Shown piece after piece: positions 1-8,268 of a stretch of 64,000 nucleotides of DNA. A program made the translations under genes and the position numbers. Position 1 is the first letter of the stretch. The number at the start of each line of letters is the position of its first letter. Under the pieces are notes generated by a model. The model saw nothing but the letters and a program-made list of their open reading frames with translations. It did no database searches and was not told the origin of the DNA. Source of the DNA: Phyllobacterium myrsinacearum (GTDB lineage: Bacteria; Pseudomonadota; Alphaproteobacteria; Rhizobiales; Rhizobiaceae); the NCBI RefSeq assembly GCF_002980555.1, contig NZ_PVBT01000002.1, positions 434,001 through 498,000 on the forward strand, given 5' to 3'.

Positions 1-1152
1 CCAGCCGCCCGAAATCCACGCGATGCCGGCAAGTGCCGATCCCATCGCGCCGCCGATGAAGAACTGGCCGACGAAAAGACCGTTCAACCGGCTGCCTGCC
101 TCGGGCCGCAGCAGGTTGATTTCCCGCCGCCCAAGCGTCTGGTCGCCGGTCACCCCCACATCCAATAGGACGGCGCTGAGGCCGAGCAGCGTGAGCAAGG
201 TGAAGGGAGACGCCGCATCGGAACAGCCAGCTATGGCAGCCAGACCGAATGCCAGAACGATGAGGATGTGGCAGGCGAGCGTCACCATCATCGTCCAGCC
301 GCGGTCGCCCATCCGGCCAAAGATCGGGGTCACCACGGCACCTCCGGCACCGGCGAGAGCAAAGAGTGCGATGCCGGCTTGCCCAAGAGCAAAGGGAGGC
401 AATGCCAGCCGCAGCGCAATTGCCGTCCAGAACAGGCTGAATACCGCCATCGCAAGACTGGCGGACAGTGCGCGGCGGCGCAAGACGGGCTCCTCGCGAA
501 AGAGACTCCAGAGCGATCCGATCAATTGCGGATAGGTCTGTTGCGATTGCGGTTTGCGCGTGGGAAGGCGATAGGCGAGCACGCTCCCCAGGATGAACAT
601 GGCCAAGGCGCTCGACCAGTAGAAGGTACGCCAGCCAAGCACATCGGCGAGGGCGCTTGCTATCGGTCTCGACAGCAGGATGCCGATCATCAATCCGCTC
701 ATGACGTCGCCGATCGCCTTCCCCCTGTGTTCCGGCGATACCATGGCCGCAGCGACCGGAACCAGTATCTGGATCGCCGAACAGGCTGCGCCGAGCACAA
801 GCAGCGCGATAATCAGGGAAACCGCGCCGGGCGCAAGCGCAGTGCAGACGGCGGCCGCAACGGCAATGGCGAGCATCCGCAGAACCAGCCGGCGATTTTC
901 CAGCATATCGGCGAGGGGGACGAGCAGGAAGAGCCCGGCTGAATAGCCGATAAGCGTTGCCGTTGAAATGAAACCATTCATCGACGGCGTCAAATGCAAT
1001 TCGGACCCGATGATGCCGACCAGTGTTTGCGACGCAAACAGGTTGGTGACGATGACACCGACCGCGGAGCCGAAGAGGATGGTGAGGGAGGCAGGCAGGG
1101 ACGATTCTGCGCTGTCTGGCGCGCAGTGCGCAGCTTGGATCGAGTGGGACAT
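1..1152 (-). CDS. MFS transporter, C-terminus cut off by window edge
   Basis: Reading the minus strand from an ATG at 1152 gives an uninterrupted frame of 384 codons that runs off base 1. The protein begins with about 25 polar residues and then alternates long hydrophobic segments with short charged loops (for example RRLVLRM and HRGKAIGD), the layout of a 12-TM major facilitator. The loop SPEHRGKAIGDVMSG resembles the conserved cytoplasmic loop of drug-efflux-type MFS proteins, so export of a small molecule is more likely than sugar uptake, but the substrate cannot be read. It is transcribed divergently from the LysR regulator starting at 1256, which is the usual arrangement for a regulator and its target exporter. 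Confidence 0.85.
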   Translation of the reverse strand, partial: MSHSIQAAHCAPDSAESSLPASLTILFGSAVGVIVTNLFASQTLVGIIGSELHLTPSMNGFISTATLIGYSAGLFLLVPLADMLENRRLVLRMLAIAVAAAVCTALAPGAVSLIIALLVLGAACSAIQILVPVAAAMVSPEHRGKAIGDVMSGLMIGILLSRPIASALADVLGWRTFYWSSALAMFILGSVLAYRLPTRKPQSQQTYPQLIGSLWSLFREEPVLRRRALSASLAMAVFSLFWTAIALRLALPPFALGQAGIALFALAGAGGAVVTPIFGRMGDRGWTMMVTLACHILIVLAFGLAAIAGCSDAASPFTLLTLLGLSAVLLDVGVTGDQTLGRREINLLRPEAGSRLNGLFVGQFFIGGAMGSALAGIAWISGGW

Positions 1153-1210
1153 TCCAGCTCCATGAATGGGTGTCGATAGTGTTCGACCAGACTTTATGGA
1201 CCGTTCTCGT

Positions 1211-1240
1211 TATGATACAATTGAATACAAAGTATAATGA
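1211..1240. promoter_or_regulatory. Candidate LysR operator/promoter between divergent genes
   Basis: The 103-bp gap between the divergent MFS and LysR genes is AT-rich, unlike its surroundings. It contains ATAC at 1215-1218 and 1225-1228 and GTAT at 1232-1235, giving inverted ATAC/GTAT pairs of the T-N11-A kind bound by LysR proteins. No clear -35/-10 pair could be fixed. The role is inferred from position and symmetry. Confidence 0.4.
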
Positions 1241-1255
1241 TTATGCGAGATTCGT

Positions 1256-2149
1256 ATGAACATCCCAGATATTCAGGCCTTTGTTGCGGTGGTTGAAACG
1301 GGGTCCATCGTTGCCGCCTCGACACGGCTGAACCTGACGCAGCCTGCCGTCACACGGCGGGTGCAGAACCTGGAAAGTGCCGTCGGCAAGACACTGCTTG
1401 ACCGGCACTCCAAGCCGCTTAAGCCCACAACGGCGGGGCGATCCGCCTATGAACACGGCCGGCGGGTCCTGCATTCCATCGAGAACATGAAAGCCGAGGT
1501 TTCACCAGAAGGCGAGTTGTCGGGGGAGTTTCGCCTTGGCGTCATGCCCTATCTGTCCAATGCGGCGCTCAGCCTGCCGATTGACCGGCTTCGCGCGGAG
1601 TTTCCGCGGCTGTCACTGAAGGTCGGTTCGGGCTGGTCGCCGCGTCTGATCGAACAGGTGCAGCGCAATGAGATCGACGCTGCCGCCATCTGTCTGGCTG
1701 AAGGCATCAAGCCGCCGGACGATCTTGTCAGCCAGAGTTTCGGTTTGCAGAATGTGCTTCTCGTGGCGGCACCCAGCCTGGGTATCCGGTCTCCGGCGAC
1801 ATTGCTCGATCTATCCCGCCATCCCTGGGTCATGAATGAAAGCGGCTGCGGTTATCGCACCTTCATGCGGGAAACGTTTGATGCTGCCCGCCTGCCATTC
1901 GATATAGCGGTGGAAACCATCAGTTCCGATTTGCGCCTGTCACTGGTGGCACGCGGAATGGGCATTGGCATCATCACGCCGTCGGCGCTGATTGAAAGCC
2001 AGTGGCGCGATGCCGTTGCGGTCATCGAGACCATCGACTTCCACCCCAAGGTGGAAGTCTGGCTGCTGCATCGCCCGCCCGCTGGACGGCTGGCGGACCC
2101 GATCGCACGATTTGGTCAAGCACTATCTGAAGCACTTAATCCAGTTTAG
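1256..2149 (+). CDS. LysR-family transcriptional regulator
   Basis: The 297-residue protein has the standard length and architecture of the family. An N-terminal winged helix-turn-helix (residues about 1-60, with the typical ETGSIVAASTRLNLTQPAVTRRVQNLE segment split over helices 2 and 3) is followed by a periplasmic-binding-protein-like effector domain from about residue 85. Segments such as FRLGVMPYLSNAALSLP and LRLSLVARGMGIGIITPSAL mark the two subdomains. It diverges from the MFS gene across a 103-bp AT-rich gap and probably controls that exporter and itself. The inducer is unknown. Confidence 0.93.
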   Translation: MNIPDIQAFVAVVETGSIVAASTRLNLTQPAVTRRVQNLESAVGKTLLDRHSKPLKPTTAGRSAYEHGRRVLHSIENMKAEVSPEGELSGEFRLGVMPYLSNAALSLPIDRLRAEFPRLSLKVGSGWSPRLIEQVQRNEIDAAAICLAEGIKPPDDLVSQSFGLQNVLLVAAPSLGIRSPATLLDLSRHPWVMNESGCGYRTFMRETFDAARLPFDIAVETISSDLRLSLVARGMGIGIITPSALIESQWRDAVAVIETIDFHPKVEVWLLHRPPAGRLADPIARFGQALSEALNPV

Positions 2150-2261
2150 CGGTTCGAAGGAAAATATGCAGCTGTAAGAATAACTTGCAGCTGATACCTC
2201 ACTCGATCTCTGTCACCGCAGCGTGGGCAGCTCACGGTCATACTGGCCGGGGCGAGCCGGT

Positions 2262-2519
2262 TTAATGCTGAGGTTTGACCTCGAGGAAAATGCCGGCCTC
2301 GCGTGCGGCATCAACAAAGGCACGCCGGGCCTTGTGGGCGGGTTTCCACCCGTCAAGGGCGTCCATACAGGATTGGAGTGCCTTCCGGTATTTGGGGCCG
2401 TGATTGCGCGGCCAGTGGATTTTGAGACATTCTACGGCCTCCCATGTGCTGTAGATCATCCTCTGTCCCGCAATTCCCAATCGTACTGCAACGGGGACAG
2501 AAAAACGTTTTTCACTCAT
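2262..2519 (-). CDS. DUF982 family small protein
   Basis: An 85-residue protein starting at the ATG at 2519, preceded by GAGGAAAAG as ribosome-binding site. The segment STWEAVECLKIHWP followed by YRKALQSCMDALDG and a final AFVDAAREAGI is the pattern of DUF982, a small family of unknown function largely confined to Rhizobiales and often present in many copies per genome. A longer frame of 299 codons extends upstream, but it overlaps the helix-hairpin-helix gene in another frame, so only this 3' part is taken as real. No molecular function can be stated. Confidence 0.8.
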   Translation of the reverse strand: MSEKRFSVPVAVRLGIAGQRMIYSTWEAVECLKIHWPRNHGPKYRKALQSCMDALDGWKPAHKARRAFVDAAREAGIFLEVKPQH

Positions 2520-2623
2520 CTTTTCCTCTTTTCCATCGCATGATTCCAACGCATCAATGATCTCAGGATTTTGGGGCAGCAATGAGTCATGGCCGCCACA
2601 ACCGGCTTTACGCCGCGCGTGTG

Positions 2624-3280
2624 TCAGAGCGATGTGGGGACATCGCCGTGATCGACGCGGCGCGAGAATTCCGTCTCCAGGCCCTGGGCAAGCCGTGCCG
2701 CCTGACCGATCCAGTCTTCCCGTTCGATGCGTCCGGGAAAGGCAAGATAGCTCCCGACCCACTCCGCATTCTGATGGGTCCACGCGGCGATCTGACTGAA
2801 TGTCCAGATGCCGAGTTCGTTGAGTTTGATCTCGTTGGTGTGGCCGACGCCCGCTATCCGTTTCAGATTGTCGGGGGTTGCAACCCTGTCGATTGACGGC
2901 GGGCGCTGTCCGGGATGACCATCGCTGGCGACAATTGTTGCGGCGGGAACGGTGGCGGTTGGTGCAACCGCCGGGGCAGCAACGGCTTGCTGCTGTTGGA
3001 TGGCCGGTTCGGCGGCGCGCAGGCTTGCCAGCCAGCTGCCGGCGAAATAACCGACGATGTAACTGCCGGCAAGCAGCAGAGCCGCTTCCAGATACTGCCC
3101 GGCAGGGCCCGGCAGCCATTTCAGCACCGCGACCACGAGGCCAATGATGAAGAGCAGACAAAGCAGCTTCAACCAGCCTGGCCAGGAAGCCGAGCGCCGG
3201 AAGGTCATGAAGCCAACCGCAACGCCCAGAACAAGCGCAATCAGCATCCAGGGCCAGTACGTCGAAATTAGATAGGTCAT
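2624..3280 (-). CDS. Membrane-anchored helix-hairpin-helix protein (COG3743-like)
   Basis: The 218-residue protein has two or three hydrophobic segments at its N-terminus (about residues 7-25, 37-55 and 63-82), an Ala/Pro/Val-rich linker, and a C-terminal domain beginning near residue 130. That domain holds PDNLKRIAGVGHTNEIKLNELGIWTFSQIAAW, the helix-hairpin-helix pattern (KRIxGVGxxxExxLxxLGIxTFxQIA) seen in COG3743 and at the end of some NADH dehydrogenase E-subunit-like proteins of alphaproteobacteria. Such domains are predicted to bind DNA non-specifically, but a cellular role is not established. A good ribosome-binding site (GGAGAG) precedes the ATG at 3280. It lies upstream of, and in line with, the DUF982 gene. 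Confidence 0.8.
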   Translation of the reverse strand: MTYLISTYWPWMLIALVLGVAVGFMTFRRSASWPGWLKLLCLLFIIGLVVAVLKWLPGPAGQYLEAALLLAGSYIVGYFAGSWLASLRAAEPAIQQQQAVAAPAVAPTATVPAATIVASDGHPGQRPPSIDRVATPDNLKRIAGVGHTNEIKLNELGIWTFSQIAAWTHQNAEWVGSYLAFPGRIEREDWIGQAARLAQGLETEFSRRVDHGDVPTSL

Positions 3281-3611
3281 TGCCGTTCTCTCCTATGTAA
3301 CAGAGAATTCGATCGGGCGATCAAGCGCCTTGCCTATATCAGTATCATTCGATGCAGTCGGATAGGGAGAACCGAGGCCGACAGCAGTCAGCTGCTCGGG
3401 TGATAGGACGGTATTCGCCAGGCAAGTGGTGCTGGACTTTATCACTTTGACGGCCGACTCATCGCATTGTTCTCCGATGAATAAAACCTTAAGTTGCAGT
3501 GACAACCTATACGTTTCCGCGCCCTCTTTCTAGTGACGCAATTTGTCTGGATTCTGCCCGATTGGTCCATAAATCGCCAGAACAGTGCTTGCTGGCCGTC
3601 CGGTTACCCGC
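3281..3611. other. 331-bp gap with only a weak TTG-start frame
   Basis: Between the helix-hairpin-helix gene and the diguanylate cyclase on the minus strand there is no convincing gene. A 70-codon minus-strand frame (3505-3293) starts with TTG, has no good ribosome-binding site and resembles nothing I recognise. The stretch probably holds the promoter of the 3280 gene and the 3' end of the cyclase transcript. Confidence 0.4.
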
Positions 3612-4970
3612 TCAAGCGACGATGGGCACGGCAATGTCATGTCCGGCAGTTGCCTTGACATTGTTTCGGCCGCTGTGTTTTGCCCGGTACAGCGCCTTGT
3701 CGGCATTTTCCAGAATCTGGTCCGAACTGTTGAAAACACCGCTCCGCATCGACGCGACGCCAAGGCTGGCGGTCATTCTTATGATCTCATTCTGCGGGGT
3801 ATCGATGCGCAGGCCGCTGATCGACGTCCGGATGCCTTCTGCCACGAAGAACGCTTCCTCCAGGCTGCAGGCGGGCAGAACAAGGGCAAATTCTTCTCCG
3901 CCATACCGCGCGATATGACATGTCCGGTCCGAACAGACGCTGCTGAGGACGCCGGCGGCGGCTTTGAGGCACGCATCGCCCGCCTGATGGCCGTAGCGAT
4001 CGTTGATGGACTTGAAGTGATCGAGGTCGGCCATGACGATGGCCAGATCGTCCCCCCGCTCGACGGATGTATTGAACGCCTCCGCCAGCTTGCGCTCAAA
4101 ACTGCGCCGGTTGGCGAGCCGGGTCAGGCCATCCTCTTCGGACAGCGTGTGCAGAATGGTGTTGGTTTTCAACAGATCGCGTGACACCCGGCCATAGGCC
4201 TGGATGGCATCGAAAATGGTCGAAAGCTCCCGGAACAGGGGATGGCGGAATTTGACGTCGCCCGCTTCCTGCCTGTCAATGGAACCAAGATAGTTGATGG
4301 CGGTATGAATGGGGGCAATGATGTGGCGGGCCACAACGAACAGTGCGCCGATGGCAATTGCCACGGGGAGTATCAGGATGACGATCCACGCCAGCTGGAT
4401 CATTCTGGCGGTTTTCTGAATATCGCCCGACATCGCATAGGCGAGCGCCGCGGCGTCGGTCGTCAGGTCCTGCGTCAGGCTGTCGGTCAGATGCATGGCC
4501 GACTGATAGGCCTCGAGCGCCTGCTTATCCAGCTGTGCGGCGGAAATCCCTTCTGTCTTCGTTTGGGCCAATGTCTCGCTTCGTCTGATCTGTTCCCGCT
4601 TGGCTATGATGCGCTTTACCTGTTCGGCCACCTCCAGCACCTTGTCGGCCAGTTGCGCATTGTTATCCAGGGTGAAGCTTCTGGCGAGGACATGGGTCTG
4701 CAGTTGCACCTGCCGTTCAAGCTCGCGGTCCCTGGCGAGATAGGCTGACCGGACAAGGGATGCCAGCCGTTCGATCTTCAGGGCATTGCGGTTCTGGGCC
4801 AGGACGAGCGGCAGCTGGTTTTCCTGCGCGTAATCGGCGTTGCTTTCGATCCTTTGCAGCAGGAAGAATGAATAGCCGGCCGCGGCCACGGCATAGACGA
4901 GGACAAGCGCAATCAGGAGCTGACCCGCAGCCCGCATCGAAATTTGCATTCCCTGAAAAGGATGACGCAT
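3612..4970 (-). CDS. Membrane diguanylate cyclase (GGDEF) with periplasmic sensor loop
   Basis: Starting at the ATG at 4970 the protein has 452 residues. A membrane segment at about 16-38, a largely helical periplasmic region of about 150 residues, a second membrane segment near 190-215, a HAMP-like stretch, and a GGDEF domain from about 275 follow in order. The active-site loop reads ARYGGEEFALVLP (GGEEF), so GTP-to-c-di-GMP synthesis is expected. No RxxD inhibitory site precedes it (the equivalent residues are DRTC). It begins 13 bases after the stop of the binding-protein gene upstream, so the two are probably co-transcribed. An in-frame GTG further upstream (5027) lies inside that gene and is unlikely to be used; an ATG at 4949 is an alternative. 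Confidence 0.9.
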   Translation of the reverse strand: MRHPFQGMQISMRAAGQLLIALVLVYAVAAAGYSFFLLQRIESNADYAQENQLPLVLAQNRNALKIERLASLVRSAYLARDRELERQVQLQTHVLARSFTLDNNAQLADKVLEVAEQVKRIIAKREQIRRSETLAQTKTEGISAAQLDKQALEAYQSAMHLTDSLTQDLTTDAAALAYAMSGDIQKTARMIQLAWIVILILPVAIAIGALFVVARHIIAPIHTAINYLGSIDRQEAGDVKFRHPLFRELSTIFDAIQAYGRVSRDLLKTNTILHTLSEEDGLTRLANRRSFERKLAEAFNTSVERGDDLAIVMADLDHFKSINDRYGHQAGDACLKAAAGVLSSVCSDRTCHIARYGGEEFALVLPACSLEEAFFVAEGIRTSISGLRIDTPQNEIIRMTASLGVASMRSGVFNSSDQILENADKALYRAKHSGRNNVKATAGHDIAVPIVA

Positions 4971-4983
4971 GTCGGGTAATGGC

Positions 4984-5742
4984 CTAATAGATGCTGAAGG
5001 GAAAGTAGTTGTTGTTGATCCGGTCATAGGTTCCGTTGAGCCGGATCTGGCTCAACGCCTCGTTGACCCGCTGGATGAGCTCGGTATTGCCCTTCGAGGC
5101 CGTTACGTGTGACGTGCTGCGCAGGAGATCGCTGGTGAGCGGATCGCCGACATAGTCGAACCTGGAATTTTCGGGCGACTGCAGAAAGGCAAGCAGTTCT
5201 ATCGAGTCCGCCAGCATCAGATCGACACTGCCGGAGGTCAGCAGTTTCTGAGCGGAGGGCTGATCCTTAGCCAGAATGATCGTGCTTTCGGGGTAGACCT
5301 TCTTGAGATACTCAGCCTGCATTGTATCCTTGCCCGCGCCGATTTTAATGCCCTTCAAGGCAGCGGGGGAAATGTCGTGAAATTTCTGCGGATCGCCGGC
5401 AAAGGCCGAATGGGAACGGTAATAGGGCGTGGAAAATTCCATGCGCTTCGCGCGTTCATCGGTCAGCGACATGCTGGCAACCACCAGATCGTATTCGTGC
5501 TGTTCAAGCCGCGTGATGATCTCCACCCACGGCACCGTGACCAATGAACAGTCTGCGTCCATCTCCTTGCAGAGGGCATGGGCGATTTCGACATCGAAAC
5601 CGGTCAGCTTGCCGGAGGCATCGATGAAATTGAACGGAGGGTAGGCGCCCTCGGTCGCTATTCTCAGTGTCTGCTTTTCCGCCGAAGCCATGCCGCCGAG
5701 CGAAATCAAAGCTGCAATTGCAAGAGCCAATACCGATTTCAT
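4984..5742 (-). CDS. Periplasmic amino-acid-type solute-binding protein (SBP family 3)
   Basis: The 252-residue protein starts with a clear signal peptide (MKSVLALAIAALISLGGMASA, cut near residue 21). It then shows the SBP_bac_3 pattern: LRIATEGAYPPFNFIDASG, GFDVEIAHALCKEMDADC and a later YDLVVASMSLTDERAKRMEFSTPYY, as in histidine/arginine-binding proteins. No permease or ATPase gene is adjacent on either side, which is unusual for this family; instead the next gene is a membrane GGDEF protein. An upstream ATG at 5763 is possible, but the one at 5742 has the better leader and a GGGG-containing ribosome-binding site. Confidence 0.9.
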   Translation of the reverse strand: MKSVLALAIAALISLGGMASAEKQTLRIATEGAYPPFNFIDASGKLTGFDVEIAHALCKEMDADCSLVTVPWVEIITRLEQHEYDLVVASMSLTDERAKRMEFSTPYYRSHSAFAGDPQKFHDISPAALKGIKIGAGKDTMQAEYLKKVYPESTIILAKDQPSAQKLLTSGSVDLMLADSIELLAFLQSPENSRFDYVGDPLTSDLLRSTSHVTASKGNTELIQRVNEALSQIRLNGTYDRINNNYFPFSIY

Positions 5743-6015
5743 CTTCTGTGCCCCAAATAGCATTTTGAACCATTTGGTTGCCTCGAAATGAATAAAGTGT
5801 AACCGGCGCCCCGCGATGTCACGACATGATTTATTTTGATTGAACGGCTCAAGTTCAAATTTAGAAAACCGGGCTGGGCGAGGGGGCTGCGGGTTGCCAA
5901 TTGCGAGAGCTGGAAATCAACCCAATAATAACCTGATCCGTTAATTCAACATCAAGTCTTTGACCGTAGTGGATGACCCTGGGAGGACGCAACAGGGACA
6001 GAGAGAACCGTAATC

Positions 6016-8061
6016 ATGATGTTGGTGATGGCGTGCATCGGCGGAAAGCACAACATTTGGCTTGTTCTCCTTGCGGCGTTCGTTTGTGTGTCGGGTTCCT
6101 GGGCGATCTTTCGCCTGTTCCAGCGGGCGGCGAATACAACGGGTCCGGAAAAGATCGGATGGCACTTCCTGACGGCAACGGCCGCAGGATCGGCAATCTG
6201 GTGTACGCACTTCATTGCCATGCTGGCCTACGATCCGGGAGCGCCCGTCGCCTTCGATGCCGTCCTGACCATCGTTTCGCTTCTGGTCGCAATCGGCGGG
6301 GCGCTGGTAAGCTTCGTCATGGCCACGAGCGGATCGAGCTGGTTGACGCCCATTACAGGCGGTTCGTTGTTGGGCGTGTCCATCGCAGCCATGCATTACA
6401 CCGGCATGTTCGCCTATCGTGTCCAAGGTATCGTCGACTGGGACATGACCTATCTGGTGGCCTCGATCGTTCTTTCGGTCGTCTTTTCAGCAGTTTCAAT
6501 GCACCTTGCCGTCAACGGCAAATTCAACAGGCGACTGGCCGCTGCGTCCGGCGTGCTGGCGCTTGCCATTGTCAGCCTCCATTTTACCGGCATGACGGCG
6601 TTCAAAATCACCCCCCTGTCGACGGCGGGTGCGTTCACCGATCACGCGGCCCTGCAGGCGATGGCCCTGGCGATTGCGCTGGTGGGCATGATTGTCGTGG
6701 GTACGGGGCTCGTCAGCTACCTCATCGATGACCGCACACGGGCAGATTCGTATCAGCGGTTGCGCCAGATGGCGATGAACGACAGCCTGACGGGCCTTCC
6801 CAACCGGGTCAGCTTCAATGACCGTCTCGACCGGGAAATCCGCGCCGCCGGCAATACCGGAAAGCGGATTGCGCTGGTCTGTATCGACCTCGACCGCTTC
6901 AAGGAAATCAACGATGTGCGGGGGCATAGTTCCGGCGATGAGGTTCTGCGCACGCTGGCGTTGCGCATGAGCGATCTCTTGCGCGACGGGGAATTTGTCG
7001 CCCGGCTGGGCGGGGATGAATTTGCCGCCATTCATCACGCACACAGCGCAGAAGCGCTGAACGGATTTCTCGCACGCATTGAAACCGCGATGTTCAAGCC
7101 CATCCGCATCGGTGATTTTGAGGTGACGCCCGGCGCGAGCATCGGCGTTGCGCTCTATCCCGATGATGCCGATACCAAGGAAATGCTGATCAACAATGCC
7201 GACCTTGCCATGTATCGCGCCAAGGCCGACCGGACCAAGGCTGTCTGCTTCTACGAACAGGGAATGGATGAAACGGTCCGGGCCCGCCGGACATTGGCCG
7301 GAGAGCTGCGTGAGGCGCTCGACAACAACGAGCTCGACCTGCACTATCAGGTGCAGACCGCTGTTTCGACCGGCGAGGTTCGCGGCTACGAGGTTCTGCT
7401 GCGCTGGAAGCACCCCAAGCATGGCTTCATTCCGCCGTCCGAATTCATCCCGCTCGCGGAGGAAACCGGGCTGATCCTGCAACTGGGCGAATGGGTCCTG
7501 CGCACGGCCTGTGCCGCCGCCACATCCTGGACGCCCGCCTACAAGATTGCGGTGAATCTGTCGCCCGTTCAGCTTTCGCATGCGGACCTGCCGAAGCTGA
7601 TCCATGAAATTCTGCTGGAAACCCAGCTGCCTGCCAGCCGCCTCGAACTCGAACTGACGGAATCGACCATCATCGCCGATAAGGTCCGCACCCTGCATAT
7701 CCTGCGCCAGATCAAGCAACTGGGTGTCACCATCGCCCTCGATGATTTCGGAACCGGATATTCGTCGCTTGAAACCCTGCGGTCGTTTCCCTTCGATACG
7801 ATCAAGCTGGACCGTTCCTTCATGAGCGAAGTCGAGACGAGCCCGCAGGCAAAAGCCATCATCCGTGCGGTTCTCGCGCTGGGTAAAAGCCTCAGCATAC
7901 CCGTTCTGGCCGAGGGCATTGAAACGCAGAGCCAGCTGTCGCTTCTGGACGCGGAGGGATGCGATGCGGCGCAGGGCTTCTATCTGGGCAGGCCCGCTCC
8001 GCTGGACCAGATCATGATCAGCGGCCAGATCAGCAGGATTGAAGCCGGTATTGCAGCGTAG
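6016..8061 (+). CDS. MHYT-GGDEF-EAL bifunctional c-di-GMP signalling protein
   Basis: The 681-residue inner-membrane protein opens with an MHYT sensor of seven predicted helices (residues about 10-235) carrying the repeated metal-ligand motif: CTHFIAML, AAMHYTGMF and LHFTGMTAF. A GGDEF domain follows (about 255-415, ARLGGDEFAAI, intact), then an EAL domain (about 430-675). The EAL motif is written EVLLR, but all the known catalytic residues I can check are there: NLSP, ELTES, LDDFGTGYSS, KLDRSF, EGIET and QGFYLGRP. The inhibitory-site position reads RDGE rather than RxxD. MHYT domains are proposed to sense O2, CO or NO through copper. It diverges from the binding-protein/cyclase pair across a 273-bp gap. 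Confidence 0.95.
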   Translation: MMLVMACIGGKHNIWLVLLAAFVCVSGSWAIFRLFQRAANTTGPEKIGWHFLTATAAGSAIWCTHFIAMLAYDPGAPVAFDAVLTIVSLLVAIGGALVSFVMATSGSSWLTPITGGSLLGVSIAAMHYTGMFAYRVQGIVDWDMTYLVASIVLSVVFSAVSMHLAVNGKFNRRLAAASGVLALAIVSLHFTGMTAFKITPLSTAGAFTDHAALQAMALAIALVGMIVVGTGLVSYLIDDRTRADSYQRLRQMAMNDSLTGLPNRVSFNDRLDREIRAAGNTGKRIALVCIDLDRFKEINDVRGHSSGDEVLRTLALRMSDLLRDGEFVARLGGDEFAAIHHAHSAEALNGFLARIETAMFKPIRIGDFEVTPGASIGVALYPDDADTKEMLINNADLAMYRAKADRTKAVCFYEQGMDETVRARRTLAGELREALDNNELDLHYQVQTAVSTGEVRGYEVLLRWKHPKHGFIPPSEFIPLAEETGLILQLGEWVLRTACAAATSWTPAYKIAVNLSPVQLSHADLPKLIHEILLETQLPASRLELELTESTIIADKVRTLHILRQIKQLGVTIALDDFGTGYSSLETLRSFPFDTIKLDRSFMSEVETSPQAKAIIRAVLALGKSLSIPVLAEGIETQSQLSLLDAEGCDAAQGFYLGRPAPLDQIMISGQISRIEAGIAA

Positions 8062-8268
8062 ATGCCCTGCCGCAACCAACCGCCATGCTGGCATTACCGG
8101 CCTGGAATTTCGCCCCTGCGCCGGGGAGCATCGCAGAACAGAAAATGGCTTTTCGCGGCTGAAAGCTAACTGAAAGGTTGCGTCATCTATAGTACCCCTG
8201 CATCCATAAGAACACACCCACGGTGTGACAAGAATTGAGGGTGCGGGAAACAAATCGAGGACGGAACA

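Noticed and set aside
268-942. 224-codon plus-strand frame at the left edge
   Set aside because: It runs antisense to a clear MFS transporter frame, is rich in Arg/Gly/Gln and has no membrane or domain pattern; a GC-driven shadow.
3293-3505. 70-codon minus-strand frame starting with TTG
   Set aside because: No good ribosome-binding site, no recognised family, rare start codon; left as unannotated intergenic sequence.
6496-8253. 585-codon minus-strand frame opposite the MHYT-GGDEF-EAL gene
   Set aside because: The plus strand has three well-conserved domains; the antisense frame shows none and is a codon-bias artefact.
8062-8268. Possible thiamine riboswitch before the NitT-type binding-protein gene
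   Set aside because: The conserved CUGAGA core and its partner elements are absent; only a short CACACC/GGTGTG palindrome is visible.
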